A stretch of 64,000 nucleotides of DNA from Psychrobacter sp. APC 3426 (lineage in GTDB: Bacteria; Pseudomonadota; Gammaproteobacteria; Pseudomonadales; Moraxellaceae). Below, piece after piece: positions 43,431-52,229 of the stretch (its first letter is position 1; each line of letters starts with the position of its first letter). Both the position numbers and the translations under genes were made by a program. The notes beneath the pieces were generated by a model, which was not told the origin of the DNA, searched no databases, and saw only the letters and a list, made by a program, of their open reading frames with translations. The stretch is from contig NZ_JASDCF010000012.1 in the NCBI RefSeq assembly GCF_030408035.1, positions 31,114 to 95,113 of the forward strand. The letters run 5' to 3'.

Positions 43431-45533
43431 ATGAAACCAAATCTATTCAATCACACCCTACTCGCTGTCGGCGTTGCCGCGCTGATGGGCGTATCAACTG
43501 GTGCTATGGCGACTACTGAGTCTGGTGCAGTAAGCACAGGCGCAGCTGGTATCAAAAACATCGCAACTGCGAAATATAAAGTCGGTAATGATACTGAATT
43601 TCAGCCAGAAGTTGAGTCTAATGAAGTTATTGTAAATATCAGCGAAACAGCGAACTTCTCATTGGTTGCTACTTCTGATGATGTTGTTGATGAAAAGAAC
43701 GAAGACATCGCTGCCACACCGAATACCACGACTGAGTTTAACCATATCTTAGCCAACAACGGTAACGTTACTGATACTTATACCATCGAAACCACTGGTA
43801 ATAACTCAAATATCGCAACAAAAGATCCAGATTATGCTCTTGGCGTAGCAGATATTGACTATGCGATTGATGTCAGTGGTCTTACTCAAGCTGAAAAGGA
43901 CGATCTAGTAGCACAAAACGCCGCTTCCGGCCTATCAATTTCTGGTAATACTGCTACTGGTACAATCCCTAATGATAGTACGATCACCCTTCTACCAGGT
44001 CTAGAAGCTGAGCTTAGCTACCAAGCAGCGACTGGCGATCAGACAGGCGGCAATATCGGTGTTGGTACTTTAAAAGCAACCAGTACCTTTATTACAGCAG
44101 CAGAACCAGCTAAAGCAGAATTAATCAACGAAAACCAAACTATTGTTACGGTACCAGTATTCAAAATTGAGAAGTCTGCTATTTGTCAAAGTAAGACTAA
44201 CTGTAATAGCCTAGACCTAAATTCTGCTGACACTGATATCGATTACAGTATTAAAGTCACTAACGTCAAAACAGATTATAGTGTTGAGGCAGATAACTTT
44301 GTCATTCGTGATGTATTGCCTAAAGGTATGAAACTGAATGGTGATGTCACCTTGCCAAGTGGTGCTACAGTTGTAACAACTGGTACAGATGCTGATGGTC
44401 GTCAGATTATTGATGTCACTGTGCCAAGTTTAGCAGTTGCAGCAGACTTGACTGTCAGTTTCAAAGTCGAAATCGAGGTCGATGTATTAAGAGCTGCAGG
44501 TAGTGCGACTAACCATGCTACTGTCTACGATAGCTATGATGATACAACGCCAAATCCTGATGACCCTAATAGCTATGACATCACAGATAGTACAGATGAC
44601 ACTTTAGATAGTCCTAATGTCCCTGAAGATGGTGATGGTCCAGGCACTCCTGGTGAAGATACCACACCAACTATTACCTTTACCGATCGTGACATAAGCA
44701 TCACTGATGCTGATAACCAAGAAGTGGCTGTTAAAGGTGAAGTAACTTACACGCATACCATTACCAACGAAGGTAATGAAAATGAAGGTGGTACGGATCG
44801 CCCAATCACCATCACATTAACAGATCCAGATACGAGTAATGCGCTTTCAATTGATAAGACCAATAACGTACCTTACTACTCAACGGATGGTGGCACTACC
44901 AAAGCTCCTTTAACTGATAATGGTGACGGTACTTATACTATACCTGATAGCGTCACTCTGGTACCAAACGAGGCTGCAGACGGTGAGACGCCTACTACAG
45001 GCAGCACTGTTGAGATTGGTTATACTGTGATATCAGATGGTACTAATGATGATATCGACGTTACCGATGAAACCAATACTGTCACAGTTACCCCTGGTGG
45101 CGATTTGGCACCTACTGTTCCTGATGTGACTAATACCACAGAAATCCAAGGCCTTAAGTTAGTGAAACTAGCGGCTGTAGTGTCTGCCGATGGCAATCAA
45201 GGTCTTACCTGCCCAACTGGAACTGGCCTAGATAGCCTGAGTTTCTCAGACGGTACTACTGCTATCAATGCTGAACCTTTTGATTGTATCGTCTATAAAG
45301 TGACAGCGACCAATACCTTTACCACTAAAGATTTGACAGACGTGACTATATCGGATGCCAAGTCACAGTGGGAGGCTCAATCAACTTATCAAGACGACCT
45401 TAAAGGCTTAATTGGTACTTCAGATGCTGGTGTTACAGATAGTGGTGCTGGAGCTATCATTACTACTAAGTTTGATACTTTACCAATTTCAAGTGATGGT
45501 ACGATGACTTTCTCTATCAAAGTGAATCCTTAA
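43431..45533 (+). CDS. Exported DUF11-repeat protein, 700 aa
   Basis: Signal peptide MKPNLFNHTLLAVGVAALMGVSTGAMA cleaved before TTESGAV. The mature protein is a chain of acidic, Thr/Asp-rich beta-sandwich modules: one at about 55-240, a DUF11 module at about 245-380 (DYSIKVTNVKTDYSVEADNFVIRDVLPKGM), a 'TDRDISITDADNQEVAVKGEVTYTHTI' type module at about 415-560, and a C-terminal module from about 572. That last module has Cys594 and Cys619 (FDCIVYKVTATN) and matches the end of the 1029-aa protein. An acidic linker rich in Asp, Pro and Thr lies at about 375-410. It ends without a barrel or anchor, so it is probably secreted or held by the 1771-aa partner. Function unknown. Confidence 0.78.
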   Translation: MKPNLFNHTLLAVGVAALMGVSTGAMATTESGAVSTGAAGIKNIATAKYKVGNDTEFQPEVESNEVIVNISETANFSLVATSDDVVDEKNEDIAATPNTTTEFNHILANNGNVTDTYTIETTGNNSNIATKDPDYALGVADIDYAIDVSGLTQAEKDDLVAQNAASGLSISGNTATGTIPNDSTITLLPGLEAELSYQAATGDQTGGNIGVGTLKATSTFITAAEPAKAELINENQTIVTVPVFKIEKSAICQSKTNCNSLDLNSADTDIDYSIKVTNVKTDYSVEADNFVIRDVLPKGMKLNGDVTLPSGATVVTTGTDADGRQIIDVTVPSLAVAADLTVSFKVEIEVDVLRAAGSATNHATVYDSYDDTTPNPDDPNSYDITDSTDDTLDSPNVPEDGDGPGTPGEDTTPTITFTDRDISITDADNQEVAVKGEVTYTHTITNEGNENEGGTDRPITITLTDPDTSNALSIDKTNNVPYYSTDGGTTKAPLTDNGDGTYTIPDSVTLVPNEAADGETPTTGSTVEIGYTVISDGTNDDIDVTDETNTVTVTPGGDLAPTVPDVTNTTEIQGLKLVKLAAVVSADGNQGLTCPTGTGLDSLSFSDGTTAINAEPFDCIVYKVTATNTFTTKDLTDVTISDAKSQWEAQSTYQDDLKGLIGTSDAGVTDSGAGAIITTKFDTLPISSDGTMTFSIKVNP

Positions 45534-45577
45534 GTCGTAAATATTTAATAAGTGTTTTTTAATAATTAACTTTAGGA

Positions 45578-45608
45578 GTATTACAGGTAACCAGATTACC
45601 TGTAATAC
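45578..45608 (+). promoter_or_regulatory. Perfect intergenic hairpin before the 1771-aa gene
   Basis: GTATTACAGGTAA (45578-45590) pairs perfectly with TTACCTGTAATAC (45596-45608), loop CCAGA. There is no T run behind it. It sits between the stop of the 700-aa gene and the start of the barrel gene and could be a partial terminator, an RNA-stability hairpin or an operator. Confidence 0.5.
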
Positions 45609-45665
45609 CCAACTTTAAGCTTTACCCCAAGTATTATTTCTTGTTTTATTGGATAAGTAACATAT

Positions 45666-48600
45666 ATGACTACTCGTATACAGACAACGCTTACACACAC
45701 ATCATCGCGTACCGCCAGGGTATCCGCGTTGACATTAGCGATGTTGCTTATGCAATCGAATACTGCACAAGCAGCCTCTCAATCAGTGCTACAGCTGATT
45801 GATAACGTTGCAAATGCCAGCTACACCGTCAATGACCAATCAGACGTTACTCTACAGTCTGACTCTAATAAAGTCCGTGTCAAAGCATCTGCACTACCCG
45901 AATATGGTATCGAACTGACTCAGCCTGCCACTCAAACGGTAGAGCCTAGTACCACCGTAAACTGGATCAATGTCCTAAAAAATACCAGTTATAGCGATCA
46001 GACTGTCGATTTGACTTTGACCGTGCCTGACACATTGTCCAATATCAAAATCTATCAAGACCTAAATAATAACGGTATCGTCGATGGTGATGATCAGCAG
46101 CTGTTACTTGATAACTTAAGCACCCAAATCAAGCTAGGACAGAGTGAGAGCATTCAGCTCATTGTCCAAGCACTGTCTGACGCCAACGCTCAGGACGGTG
46201 ATACTGCCGAGATTCAGCTTGGTGCTGTGGTCACCGAGGATCCATCACTAAAAGAAGTCATAGCCACTGACAGCTTGGTCATTGTCAAACCAGATATCGG
46301 TTTCAAAAACGAAGCTTTCGATAGTGAGCCAACCTCTTCACAAATTGGCAAAAACGTCTATCTCGAAACCAGCTTTGCACAATGTAACCTGCAAAGCGAT
46401 GAGAAAGACCAAGTATGGGTCACCATCAAGTCAGCCAATCCACCAGTTGGAACTGGTGATACTTATTCACTAAAAGCTATCGAAACCGGTGTGAACACGG
46501 GTAAATATCGCTTAGACGCTCCTACGCAAAATAATGCAAATGCAATTAGTGATGCCATTATTCAGACGCTAGAAGGCGACACGCTGACGGCTACCCTAGA
46601 TGCCTGTATTGCCCCCTCTGTCGGATTGGATGAGCAACCTAGCGCGTCTGATCTCAATAAAATTGACCGAGATCTCAGCACAACCATCGTCATAAACGAT
46701 ACCTCCCCTACGCTACAGGTCACCAAAGAAGGTGATGTGAAGACTGCTGAGCTAGGTGACTATGTCAACTATACGATTAATATCAAGAATGATGGCAAAT
46801 CTACTGCCTATGATGTTGAGTTAAAAGACGCGATGCCACGTGGCTTTGACTATGTGTCTGGTAGCTTGCGTGTTGATAACGCTAAAACAGATGACTTCAC
46901 AGCAGAAGGCAAGTATCAAATCTTAGGTTTGGGTAATCTGGCAGTTAATGAAAGCAAAACAGTCACTTATCGTGTCTTGATTGGCTCTTCTGCCTTAGGT
47001 GGCGACGGTATTAACCGCGCCATCGCACAGGGTCGCGACTCTGAAACTGGTGGATCAGTACTGACTTCGATAGAGGCACAGTGGCCTATCGAAGTGAACC
47101 GTGGTGTCATGAATACCGATGGTATCATCATCGGTAAGGTCTACCACGATATCAACCGTGATGGTATCCAACAAAAAGAAGATGGTGAGCTGGGTGTCGC
47201 TGGTGTGCGCATCTATATGGAAGATGGTAATTTCATCGTTACCGACCCTGAAGGCAAGTATAACTTTTATGGCATCAGTGCCAAGACCCACGTACTAAAA
47301 GTGGATCGTACAACCATACCTAGAGAGACTGAGCTGGTTATTCAAAGTAACCGCAATGCTGGTGATGCCGGCAGCCGTTTCGTCGATCTCAAATACGGCG
47401 AGCTGCATCGTGCCGACTTTGCTATCGTCGGTGGTATGGGCGATAGCACAGATCTTCTAAATGCAGAGCTGGTAGAGCGTAGCAAGACTATTAGTGCAAA
47501 GAATAATGCGCTAGAAGCTGCGGTAAAAAACAAACTGGCATTAGAGCCTGACTATGATCGTGATGTGACCGATAATGTTGATGCCAGTGGTTGTAAGTCT
47601 AATGATGACTTAGATCAGAGCATAAAATGCGACTCCGCTATCGTCAATGACATGGCGACACCTAGTGCTGACCGTATACAAATGGCTGTCAACACCATCA
47701 AGCAGCCAAAAGCTGAACTGCTAGAAGAGTTCCTAAAAGAAGTGGCAAGCAATGAGGTTGCTTTTATTAACTTGAGCAGCGGTCAACAGCTCGCCTCACA
47801 CAAGCAATTGGTTCAAGTACAAGCGCCACTAGGCTCAAACTTCATGCTATATGCCAATGGCAAGCCCGTATCCGAACAGCAAATCGGTAAGACCGCTGAG
47901 CAAGAAAAACAAAAAGTCATCGCTTTTGACTATTATGCAGTTGATTTAAAGCGTGGACGCAATACCCTACGTGGTGTGGCTACTGATGTAAATGGCAAGG
48001 TTATCTCAGAGCAAACTATTGAAGTGCTTGCTCCTGATAGCTTGCAAGCGATTGACTATCGCACCCAAGACAGCCTTGTACCTGCAGATGGTGTCAGCGA
48101 ATATCAAGTCGTCATCAGTCTAAAAGACCGTGATGGCCGTCCTTACGTTTCATCCACTCCTATCAACATCGATACTAACATCGGCCGTATCAACCTAAAA
48201 GATGGCAATAAAGACCAGGCTGGCACTCAAGTAACAGTCACTGGTGGCGAGCTGCTCATTCCCGTCATCGCACCAAGTGCGCCGGGCAAAGGTGAACTAG
48301 TCATCAACACGGGTAGTAGCAAGCAAGTCATTCCACTACAGTTCACTGCCAAGCTACGTCCGTTAATCGCTGTGGGTATCGTAGAAGGCGCCATCTCACT
48401 CAAAGACTTTGATGGCAGCAATATCACTGATGCACAAGGCGCGTTTGAACAAGAGCTGCATGAAATCTCAGGCAATGATGATTATTCAGCCACTGGTCGT
48501 GCGGCTATGTTCCTAAAAGGCAAAGTGCGCGGCGATTATCTGCTGACACTGGCCTATGACAGCGACAAAAAAGGCGAGCGCCTATTCCGTGATATCGAGC

Positions 48601-50981
48601 CTGGTGAGTATTACCCTGTTTATGGCGATTCATCGGCCAAAGGCTTCGATGCGCAGTCAACCAGCAAGCTATATGTACGTGTAGATAAAGGTCGTTCGTT
48701 TGCGATGTACGGCGATCTAAAAACCCAAATCGATAATGATGACGGTATCAAGCTCGGTCAATACAATCGCACCTTAACTGGTCTAAAAGCCCAGTATGAA
48801 GATGACAATACTCGTATCACAGCCTTTGCTGCAGAGACCAGCACGTCACAGCGTGTCAATGAGACACGTGGTCTTGGTATTTCAGGCCCCTATCCATTGG
48901 CTGAAAACTTCGATGCGGTACTTGAAAACTCAGAGACGGTTGAAGTCATCACCCGCGATGCCAATAACGCTGGCCTCATCGTTAAACGTGAGACACTAAC
49001 GCGCTTCGCTGACTATGAAATCGATCCTATCAGTCGCAGCTTATACCTAAAAGCCCCTATCGCCAGTCTAGATATCGATGGCAACCCTATTTATTTACGT
49101 GTCACAGTAGAAGTAGACGAAGGTGGCGAAAAGTACTGGGTTGGTGGTGTGGCCGCTAAGCAACAACTGACTAAGAAAATCGCTATCGGTGGTAGCTATA
49201 TCCATAGTGATGACCCACTCAATAAAGAAGAGCTTGCCAGTATTAATAGCGTCATCAAGTTCAACGACAAGCTAAAACTTGTCGCTGAATATGCCAAAAA
49301 TAAAGCAGAAAATCCTAATTACGACCCAAGCAATCAAATTAATGCCACAGAACTGACAGGCAATGATACGGATGGTGATGCCATACGTATTGAGCTTGAC
49401 TATGACGATAAGAAAAACACCCGTGCCAAAGCTTATTATAATGATGCCGATACAGGATTTGTCACTGGTGCATCGCCGCTAACGGCTGGCCGTACTGAGT
49501 CTGGTGTAGAAGTCACTCATACTCTGAATGAGAAAAATACTGCGCTTAAGCTAGAAGGTGTACGCACTGAAGACCATACGACTGATGCAAGCCGTGAAGG
49601 TGTGCAAGCCAGTATAGAGCAGCGCTTAAGTCAAAATATCGTGGGCGAGATTGGTCTACGCTACTACAAGCAAGATGCAACTGCTGCTTCACGTAATACC
49701 CAAGCGGCAACCGATGTGGTAGATATCACTGATGATACGGTATTTAACGATGACATCATCAACCAGTCAGCGCTTAATGGCGTCAATAATGCTGACAAAG
49801 ATATCGAAGGCACCACGGCTCGTGCTCGTATTACCGCGCGTTTGCCTAAACTCAATAACTCGTTAGTATTTGCCGAATATGAGCAGGATATTGACAACAG
49901 CGAGCGTAATGCAACCTCTGTCGGCGGCGAGACGCCTCTAGGTAACCTAGGTCGTCTATATGCTCGTCATGACCTAATCAACAGCTTGTCTGGCAGCTAT
50001 GGTTTGGATGACACAGAAGAGCGCCAACGTACGGTCATTGGTTTTGACGCCACTTATATGAAAGATGGTAAGGTCTATAGCGAGTACCGCATGCGTGATG
50101 CCATCAGTGCGCGCGAAGCAGAAGCCGCCATCGGTCTAAAAAACAAATGGTACGTGCAAGAAGGTCTGACCCTAAGCACGTTGTTTGAGCGTGTTGAATC
50201 ACTAGAAGGTGATACGGAAAATACTGCAACAGCTGCTGGTATAGGCGTCGAATACTTAGCCAAAGAAAACTACAAAGCATCAGGGCGTTTTGAGAAACGT
50301 TGGGGTGAGACCAGTGATACATTATTAGGTAGTGCTGGTATTGCTTATCGTTATACCGATGATGTCACCCTACTTGCCAAAGATATCTACTCACAGGTGG
50401 ACTATGATGATGGGCATCGTACTATCAATCGTTTTCAACTGGGCGCTGCATACCGCGACTATGATAGCAATCAGCTAGACATGCTTGCCAAGCTAGAGTA
50501 TCGTTTAGATGACAATGCTACTGGCACTGACCAATATCAAAAAGATACAACGATATGGTCATGGAGTGGCAACTATCATCCGACACGCCCATTAACCTTA
50601 TCAGGTCGTTATGCTGGTAAATATACTGAATATGATGCTGACGATATCGTAAGTGATAACACAGCGCATGCAGTCTATGCACGCGGTTTATACGACATCA
50701 GCGAGCGTTGGGATATTGGCTTACAAGCTGGTACTTACTGGAACAAGCAAGCGGATGATATGTCATATATGCTTGGTGCAGAGGTTGGCTATAGCCCTAT
50801 AACTAACCTATGGTTGTCGCTTGGCTACAACTTTATGGGCTTTGAAGATGAAGATATCGCTTATGACGACAGTACGCAAGAAGGCGCTTACTTCAGATTA
50901 CGCTTTAAATTCGATGAAGATTTATTCAAACGAGAAGATCCACGTAAAAATAAGCGTTTGACGAGTAACTCTACGCTATAA
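45666..50981 (+). CDS. Giant exported protein: DUF11, Sdr-B-like and invasin-like modules plus outer-membrane beta-barrel
   Basis: 1771 aa. Signal peptide of about 37 residues (...TLAMLLMQSNTAQA). An N-terminal beta-sandwich carries an EF-hand/dockerin-like loop DLNNNGIVDGDD (132-143). A DUF11 module follows at about 345-455 (VNYTINIKNDGKSTAYDVELKDAMPRGF in parts), then an Sdr-B-like domain at about 485-550 (GKVYHDINRDGIQQKEDG), a Cys pair around 642-654, an Ig/invasin-like region at about 800-880 (DSLVPADGVSEYQVVISLKD), and from about 900 a long alternation of amphipathic strands typical of an outer-membrane barrel, starting near GEYYPVYGDSS and ending FRLRFKFDEDLF plus a short basic tail. 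It is probably the outer-membrane anchor or translocator of the locus. Function is unproven. Confidence 0.78.
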   Translation: MTTRIQTTLTHTSSRTARVSALTLAMLLMQSNTAQAASQSVLQLIDNVANASYTVNDQSDVTLQSDSNKVRVKASALPEYGIELTQPATQTVEPSTTVNWINVLKNTSYSDQTVDLTLTVPDTLSNIKIYQDLNNNGIVDGDDQQLLLDNLSTQIKLGQSESIQLIVQALSDANAQDGDTAEIQLGAVVTEDPSLKEVIATDSLVIVKPDIGFKNEAFDSEPTSSQIGKNVYLETSFAQCNLQSDEKDQVWVTIKSANPPVGTGDTYSLKAIETGVNTGKYRLDAPTQNNANAISDAIIQTLEGDTLTATLDACIAPSVGLDEQPSASDLNKIDRDLSTTIVINDTSPTLQVTKEGDVKTAELGDYVNYTINIKNDGKSTAYDVELKDAMPRGFDYVSGSLRVDNAKTDDFTAEGKYQILGLGNLAVNESKTVTYRVLIGSSALGGDGINRAIAQGRDSETGGSVLTSIEAQWPIEVNRGVMNTDGIIIGKVYHDINRDGIQQKEDGELGVAGVRIYMEDGNFIVTDPEGKYNFYGISAKTHVLKVDRTTIPRETELVIQSNRNAGDAGSRFVDLKYGELHRADFAIVGGMGDSTDLLNAELVERSKTISAKNNALEAAVKNKLALEPDYDRDVTDNVDASGCKSNDDLDQSIKCDSAIVNDMATPSADRIQMAVNTIKQPKAELLEEFLKEVASNEVAFINLSSGQQLASHKQLVQVQAPLGSNFMLYANGKPVSEQQIGKTAEQEKQKVIAFDYYAVDLKRGRNTLRGVATDVNGKVISEQTIEVLAPDSLQAIDYRTQDSLVPADGVSEYQVVISLKDRDGRPYVSSTPINIDTNIGRINLKDGNKDQAGTQVTVTGGELLIPVIAPSAPGKGELVINTGSSKQVIPLQFTAKLRPLIAVGIVEGAISLKDFDGSNITDAQGAFEQELHEISGNDDYSATGRAAMFLKGKVRGDYLLTLAYDSDKKGERLFRDIEPGEYYPVYGDSSAKGFDAQSTSKLYVRVDKGRSFAMYGDLKTQIDNDDGIKLGQYNRTLTGLKAQYEDDNTRITAFAAETSTSQRVNETRGLGISGPYPLAENFDAVLENSETVEVITRDANNAGLIVKRETLTRFADYEIDPISRSLYLKAPIASLDIDGNPIYLRVTVEVDEGGEKYWVGGVAAKQQLTKKIAIGGSYIHSDDPLNKEELASINSVIKFNDKLKLVAEYAKNKAENPNYDPSNQINATELTGNDTDGDAIRIELDYDDKKNTRAKAYYNDADTGFVTGASPLTAGRTESGVEVTHTLNEKNTALKLEGVRTEDHTTDASREGVQASIEQRLSQNIVGEIGLRYYKQDATAASRNTQAATDVVDITDDTVFNDDIINQSALNGVNNADKDIEGTTARARITARLPKLNNSLVFAEYEQDIDNSERNATSVGGETPLGNLGRLYARHDLINSLSGSYGLDDTEERQRTVIGFDATYMKDGKVYSEYRMRDAISAREAEAAIGLKNKWYVQEGLTLSTLFERVESLEGDTENTATAAGIGVEYLAKENYKASGRFEKRWGETSDTLLGSAGIAYRYTDDVTLLAKDIYSQVDYDDGHRTINRFQLGAAYRDYDSNQLDMLAKLEYRLDDNATGTDQYQKDTTIWSWSGNYHPTRPLTLSGRYAGKYTEYDADDIVSDNTAHAVYARGLYDISERWDIGLQAGTYWNKQADDMSYMLGAEVGYSPITNLWLSLGYNFMGFEDEDIAYDDSTQEGAYFRLRFKFDEDLFKREDPRKNKRLTSNSTL

Positions 50982-50987
50982 TCTAAC

Positions 50988-51022
50988 AAAATTGTCGTCG
51001 GTCTGACCTGCGGCAATTTTTT
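50988..51022 (+). terminator. Terminator after the giant barrel gene
   Basis: AAAATTGTCG...CGGCAATTTTTT forms a long stem with an inner GGTC/GACC pair, starting 7 bp after the stop codon. A 130-bp leader then precedes the next gene. Confidence 0.75.
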
Positions 51023-51152
51023 CATTACTGTACTGATATTTTTCAGTTGGCTCATATATACTGATAAACGTTTGATATAGTGATTAGGGTGTGTCCTAAT
51101 ATTAACAAACACTTAAAAATAAAACCGATTACCTGAATACAAGGGTTGTAAT

Positions 51153-51956
51153 ATGTTGAAGTCTGCCACCACAGTAGCTACCTATAAACGCTCTCTTTAT
51201 ACGGCATTGTCAGCAGTATTGCTACTCACATCTGCTTCATCAGCATTGGCAGCAAGCGACAGTGTCAAAGCCAATACATTCTTAAGTAATGACTACTGTC
51301 ATAGCAATTCAGAGAATCAAATCCCTTCTTATAAATACCAAAGTACTCAGCAGCGCGCATTGAGCTGTATGCTCACACAGGTGCAAGCATATCAGCAAAC
51401 TGACAATACCGCACAGCAGCGATATCTCGCCTATAAAGCACAGGCATGGCTGAATTACGCCATCCATCAAGACAGTATTAATAGTCGTTCTAATTCTGGT
51501 GCCTATGCAGCACAAACAGCAGAATCTATACTGCAATCATTAAAGAATGGCACAGAAAAAGATATCAGCCTGCATCAAGATATTCCTTCTATGTCGACAC
51601 TGATGCGACCTGACCTATGGGCGACGCTAAGCGCTCTTAAAGACAGTGACGGTATCACCTCAGCACCACGTGAAATGGCCTTTAGTGAAGTGGCTCTGAT
51701 TTGGGCGGCCACCAATCAATGTCAGCGTGGCTGGAGAGAGTCAGGCAGTCACTTTCGCATGGCAGATCGCTGGCTTGAGCAAGCACGCGAAGCTTATGTC
51801 AATGACCATGATTCAGAAACCAATGTTGCGTTGCAAGACCTGATGGTCCGCTATTATGAGCAGTACTCTTCTTTAGATACGGGCGAAGATACTTGTAACG
51901 GACAAGTCCTCACCCCTATCAGCCAAGCAAATACTCAGATTCAATCAAATCCCTAG
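51153..51956 (+). CDS. Exported companion protein of the surface locus, 267 aa
   Basis: Signal peptide ending ...LLLTSASSALA, then a helical domain with four Cys (NDYCHSN, ALSCML, TNQCQRG, EDTCNGQ) that could make two disulfides. The stretch RYLAYKAQAWLNYAIHQDSINSRSN resembles the N-terminal helical part that precedes OmpA domains in some Moraxellaceae/Xanthomonas proteins, but no OmpA domain follows here. No catalytic motif recognised. It follows the barrel gene on the same strand but after a terminator-like hairpin, so it may be only partly co-transcribed. Function unknown. Confidence 0.7.
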   Translation: MLKSATTVATYKRSLYTALSAVLLLTSASSALAASDSVKANTFLSNDYCHSNSENQIPSYKYQSTQQRALSCMLTQVQAYQQTDNTAQQRYLAYKAQAWLNYAIHQDSINSRSNSGAYAAQTAESILQSLKNGTEKDISLHQDIPSMSTLMRPDLWATLSALKDSDGITSAPREMAFSEVALIWAATNQCQRGWRESGSHFRMADRWLEQAREAYVNDHDSETNVALQDLMVRYYEQYSSLDTGEDTCNGQVLTPISQANTQIQSNP

Positions 51957-52020
51957 CTTTCAAAAACCTAGCAGCGATAGGCGATAGCATCGGGGCAAAA
52001 ACTCGCTGTCATGATTAAAC

Positions 52021-52160
52021 CTATAGTCAAAACATCTTAAAAACGCTACGCTATTGCTGATATCAATTTTTTGTAGCCTCTGTCTGCGCAGGCACAGCAA
52101 GCAAGAAAAATTGATATCAGCAGTGCGTGATGTATCGATATTACTTTTCACTGACTATAG
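52021..52160. mobile_element. Nested-palindrome MITE-like element, family 3, copy 2
   Basis: 140 bp bounded exactly by CTATAGTCA (52021-52029) and TGACTATAG (52152-52160). The interior repeats copy 1 (30906-31044): inner inverted arms GCTGATATCAATTTTT and AAAAATTGATATCAGC, and the central palindrome CTGCGCAG. No ORF. It lies between the 267-aa exported protein and the TetR gene. TA at both tips would fit insertion into TA (inference). Confidence 0.88.
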
Positions 52161-52170
52161 CAGACATAGA

Positions 52171-52196
52171 AAAGCCGACACTTGATGTCGGCTTTC
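52171..52196. terminator. Bidirectional terminator
   Basis: AAAGCCGACA (52171-52180) pairs with TGTCGGCTTT (52186-52195), flanked by AAA and TTTC. It ends the TetR transcript and probably the transcript coming from the left. Confidence 0.85.
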
Positions 52197-52229
52197 TTAT
52201 GTTCATATCATCAGCTAAGATAGATCAAA

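Noticed and set aside
51084..51097. TTAGGGTGTGTCCT, similar to one end of the family-1 MITE
   Set aside because: No matching second end or shared interior nearby; a single 12-bp resemblance may be chance or a tiny relic.
30906..52160. Repeated palindromic units considered as a CRISPR or small-RNA array
   Set aside because: There are only two dispersed copies, with no spacers and no adjacent cas genes; they fit a MITE.
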